The notes beneath the pieces are model-generated. The model had not been told where the DNA came from, ran no database searches, and saw only the letters and a program-made list of their open reading frames with translations. From the NCBI RefSeq assembly GCF_013205055.1, contig NZ_JABMLF010000002.1, positions 186,001 through 250,000 of the forward strand: 64,000 bases of DNA, read 5' to 3'. The position numbers and the translations under genes are program-made. Of the stretch, positions 61,440 to 64,000 are shown piece by piece (the first letter of the stretch is position 1; each line of letters begins with the position of its first letter). The stretch comes from Rathayibacter sp. VKM Ac-2856. GTDB taxonomy: Bacteria; Actinomycetota; Actinomycetes; Actinomycetales; Microbacteriaceae.

Positions 61440-63641
61440 TCAGCGGTGCGGGAACGACGGCGGCCGGTGCTCGGGGGCGCTCCCCCAGCCGGCGGGCTCG
61501 GCGCCCAGGTGGAGGGTGAGCTCGCCGCCGCGGTGCAGATCGGCGACGGTGATCCAGCTCGACTCCAGCGGCGCTCCGTTCAGCTCGGCCGACCGGACGT
61601 ACTGGACGGGGCCGCCGGGCACGGGCTCGACGAATCCGGTGGTGCGGATCTCGACGTCCGCTCCGCCCACCGCGAGCGAGGCGCGCGCGAAGGCGGGCGC
61701 ATTGACGAGCAGGAGGCCCTGGCCGGCGACGGGGAAGAGGCCGAGGCTCGCCCAGACGTACCACGAGCTGAGGCCCCCGGAGTCGTCGTTGCCGGGCAGG
61801 CCGCCTCGCCCGGCGCCGAAGCGCTGGTGCAGCACGCCGTGCACGATCTCGGCCGTGCGGTCCGGGCGGCCGGCGTAGTGGTACGCCCACGGCGCGTCCA
61901 TGTCGGGCTCGTTGTTCAGCCCCTCGAAGCGGCCGAGCGCCGACCCGGCGAGCATCTCGGCGCGGTCCGGGCGGAGCCCCGGCTGCACCACGGGCTCGGC
62001 GCCGTAGCCGAAGAACTCGTCCAGCTGCGCGACGAACGCGTCGTCGCCTCCGCTGATCGCGATGCGGCCGGCCATGTCGTGCAGCAGCCGGAAGGAGTAG
62101 TTGTGCCGCGTGCCCTCGTAGTAGGTCGAGTCCTTGAGCAGCCCGGAGCGCAGGTCGTACGCGTTGACCCACTGCGCGGCCCGCTCCTCGAGCTGCCGGG
62201 CGAGCAGGTGGTCGCCGACGTGCCGCGCCACGACCGCGGTGCACCAGTAGCCGTGCGCGAGGTCGAGGGTGTGGCTGATCGGGTGCGCCTCCCCCACCGC
62301 CAGGAACTCCTCGCCGTAGGTGCGCTTGAGGTCCTCGATCATGTGCACGAGGGCCGCCTCCCAGTCGATGCCGGGCAGGCCCAGCCGGCAGAGATCGGCG
62401 AGGAAGGTGTGCGCGAGGGCGCTGCCCTGGCGGGAGAAGCGGTCGCTGCCCTTCGCCATCCGGTAGCCGATCGGGAAGTTGCCCTCCTCCTCGCAGATGG
62501 TCAGCAGGGCCGCGCCGATCTCGACCGCGCGGTCGGGGACGAGCGCGGTGAGCAGCGGCAGCTGGGTGCGGTAGATGTCCCACATCGTGCTGAGGTCGAA
62601 GACGAACGGACCGCCGGTCGGCCAGAACGGGCTCTCGTCCGGCGCGAGGCAGGGCTTGATCAGCGAGTGGTAGAGCGCGGTGGCGAACACGGTCTCGCGC
62701 TCGGCCGAGGGCGTGTCCACGGCGACGGTGCGCAGACGCTTCCGCCAGGTCTTGCGGGTGCGGTCGCGGCGCTGGTCGAAGCCGCCGATCGTCGCCGGCA
62801 CGTCGCGGTGCAGGTTCTCGCGGGCGCGGTCGGTGCCGCGGAGGGAGAAGCCCATCCGCAGCTCGACGGTCTGCCCGGCGGTGCTCGGGCCGGCCCACAT
62901 CAGGCCGAAGGGGCGCAGCGTCGTCGGGCGGATGTGGTCGAAGTCGAGGCGGGTTCCGCCGGGCATCAGCCGGCGGTCGTACCAGAGCATCTGCCGCCAC
63001 TGCAGCGCGTCGCACTCGAGGTGCACCGCGAGCGGCGCTCCCTCCATCACCACCTCGCCGGCGGCGACTCCGGGCGAGATCGAGTGCAGCTGCGCGCGGA
63101 GCGGGATCGTCGCTCCGGACGGGATCGCGAGGCCGCCGAGCGAGAGGTCGACGACGACGCGGGCGCTGCGGTGCTCGGGGAAGGTGTAGCGGTGCACGAC
63201 GGACGCGGGACCGACGGTGAGCTCGGCGCGGATCCCGGAGGAGAGGGTCGCGGCGTAGTAGCCGGGCTCGGCGATCTCGTCCTCGATCGACCAGCTTCGG
63301 CCGAGCTCGTCGAGCGGCTCGAGCATCGGCGTGACGCGGAGGTAGTTGTAGTACTTGCGGATCGCGCCGGTGCCGGACTGCTGGAAGTGGGTGAAGCCGG
63401 AGGCGACCAGCTCGTCGCGGAGGGTCGGCGGGACGCCCTCGAGCGCGAGGTCGTAGCGGCCGTAGCCGGTGGGGTAAGCGCCGGAGTAGGAGCAGGCCGA
63501 CACCATCCCGAGCGGGAAGGTCGCGCCGGGATGCGTGTTGCCGATCTGCGGCTTCGGCGACCACCAGGTCGCCGCGAGGCCCGTCGGGTCCGGGAGCAGG
63601 GTCGCCTCGGTGCCGAGGAACGGGTCCACCCGCTCGATCAC
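61440..63641 (-). CDS. GH92 alpha-mannosidase, apparently cytoplasmic
   Basis: A 733-residue glycosidase. GH92 signatures include VDPFLGTE, GNTHPGATFPLGMVS, STMWDIYRTQLPL, EGNFPIGYRMAKG and the catalytic segment GNDDSGGLSSWYVWASLGLF. Family members are calcium-dependent exo-alpha-mannosidases. There is no signal peptide; translation starts at GTG 63641 with the catalytic fold, so unlike many family members it should act inside the cell on imported mannosides. It forms a unit with the glycosyltransferase (66-base gap). Confidence 0.9.
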   Translation of the reverse strand: MIERVDPFLGTEATLLPDPTGLAATWWSPKPQIGNTHPGATFPLGMVSACSYSGAYPTGYGRYDLALEGVPPTLRDELVASGFTHFQQSGTGAIRKYYNYLRVTPMLEPLDELGRSWSIEDEIAEPGYYAATLSSGIRAELTVGPASVVHRYTFPEHRSARVVVDLSLGGLAIPSGATIPLRAQLHSISPGVAAGEVVMEGAPLAVHLECDALQWRQMLWYDRRLMPGGTRLDFDHIRPTTLRPFGLMWAGPSTAGQTVELRMGFSLRGTDRARENLHRDVPATIGGFDQRRDRTRKTWRKRLRTVAVDTPSAERETVFATALYHSLIKPCLAPDESPFWPTGGPFVFDLSTMWDIYRTQLPLLTALVPDRAVEIGAALLTICEEEGNFPIGYRMAKGSDRFSRQGSALAHTFLADLCRLGLPGIDWEAALVHMIEDLKRTYGEEFLAVGEAHPISHTLDLAHGYWCTAVVARHVGDHLLARQLEERAAQWVNAYDLRSGLLKDSTYYEGTRHNYSFRLLHDMAGRIAISGGDDAFVAQLDEFFGYGAEPVVQPGLRPDRAEMLAGSALGRFEGLNNEPDMDAPWAYHYAGRPDRTAEIVHGVLHQRFGAGRGGLPGNDDSGGLSSWYVWASLGLFPVAGQGLLLVNAPAFARASLAVGGADVEIRTTGFVEPVPGGPVQYVRSAELNGAPLESSWITVADLHRGGELTLHLGAEPAGWGSAPEHRPPSFPHR

Positions 63642-63779
63642 CGGGTGTCCACCCGTCCGGTCTCCGCCGCCGCCGCCATGCCGTGACGCTAGGGACCGCG
63701 GGGAGACGTGCGGTGGCGGCGGGGTGTCGCGCGGGCGACGGGTCGACGACGGAACGGGGCCGCCGACCCGGCCGCGGGG

Positions 63780-64000
63780 CTACGGGATGAGGCGCTCCGC
63801 GCGGTAGCGGTCGAACAGGGCCGTGAAGGAGTCGACGGTGCGGTGGTGCACGCCGAAGCCGGCCAGGCGCGACTTGCTGATGTCGGTGACGACCTCGATC
63901 CGCCGGCCGAGGTCGGCGTCGGTGTGCCACCAGGAGGCGACGCGCTCGAGGTCGGGCTCGATCAGGTCGTGCTCGCGCACGAGGCGCTGCCAGACCTCGC
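63780..64000 (-). CDS. SDR/epimerase-family oxidoreductase, 5' end beyond window
   Basis: The C-terminal 73 residues of a protein that continues past the right edge; the GTG at 63980 is internal. It reads VWQRLVREHDLIEPDLERV, SWWHTDADLGRRIEVVTDIS and ends RYRAERLIP, matching the end of atypical SDR oxidoreductases. Same strand as the GH92 and glycosyltransferase genes, 138 bases upstream of GH92. Confidence 0.6.
   Translation of the reverse strand, partial: EVWQRLVREHDLIEPDLERVASWWHTDADLGRRIEVVTDISKSRLAGFGVHHRTVDSFTALFDRYRAERLIP

Overview
The window is high-GC DNA with dense, compact operons. Many genes overlap by four bases, several mRNAs look leaderless, and there are polyphosphate glucokinase, DUF7882, DUF779 and fused OleBC families. 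This points to an actinobacterium, most likely of the family Microbacteriaceae (Rathayibacter/Clavibacter-like). That placement is inference from gene families and from a recurrent palindromic intergenic element built on GAGTAGCC. I saw no rRNA, tRNA, phage, transposase or CRISPR array. Both ends cut a gene: proC on the left and an SDR/epimerase-type oxidoreductase on the right.

Layout. 1-7.4 kb: proC end, CDF metal transporter plus glutamine amidotransferase, tadA, upp, a winged-helix regulator behind a probable leaderless leader peptide, a gene-free stretch with perfect hairpins, two GAGTAGCC elements and a possible small RNA, a MarR regulator and photolyase. 7.4-9 kb: cysK-cysE. 9.3-16.5 kb: an envelope block with two paralogous class A penicillin-binding proteins around a secreted bulb-lectin protein, then an ECF sigma factor with a membrane partner. 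16.5-22.9 kb: DUF4396 protein with a CsoR-like operator, DUF779 protein, aldehyde dehydrogenase, GAF regulator, EamA exporter, unknown protein. 23-29.4 kb: a LacI-controlled catabolic operon (binding protein, two permeases, DapA-like lyase, DUF4862 protein) with near-identical operators. 29.8-39.2 kb: second LacI, YdcF-type protein, SWIM/SNF2 helicase, MshA-like glycosyltransferase, ppgK, a phosphatase-annotated protein and an autoregulated PadR.

39.7-44.4 kb is the olefin (long-chain alkene) pathway on the minus strand, oleA-oleBC-oleD, with GTGA overlaps at both junctions. Upstream of oleA lies a nine-unit array of 92-bp palindromic repeats (44.6-45.4 kb). Then come dgt, two small genes, a copper chaperone/CopA operon with a CsoR-like operator, a DUF4180 protein, a phosphoesterase, an alpha/beta hydrolase, two coupled conserved genes, an alkA-quinone oxidoreductase pair divergent from a TetR regulator, a DUF3817 protein, a Ser/Thr kinase, a MarR/DUF7882 pair, and finally glycosyltransferase, GH92 mannosidase and oxidoreductase genes.

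The least explained features are the 92-bp palindrome array, the leaderless Met/Cys peptide before the winged-helix gene, two genes whose only sensible start is CTG (second PBP and alkA), and the family of GAGTAGCC palindromes (about 12 copies or half copies). No computation was run. Coordinates were read from the sequence and family assignments rest on motif recognition.
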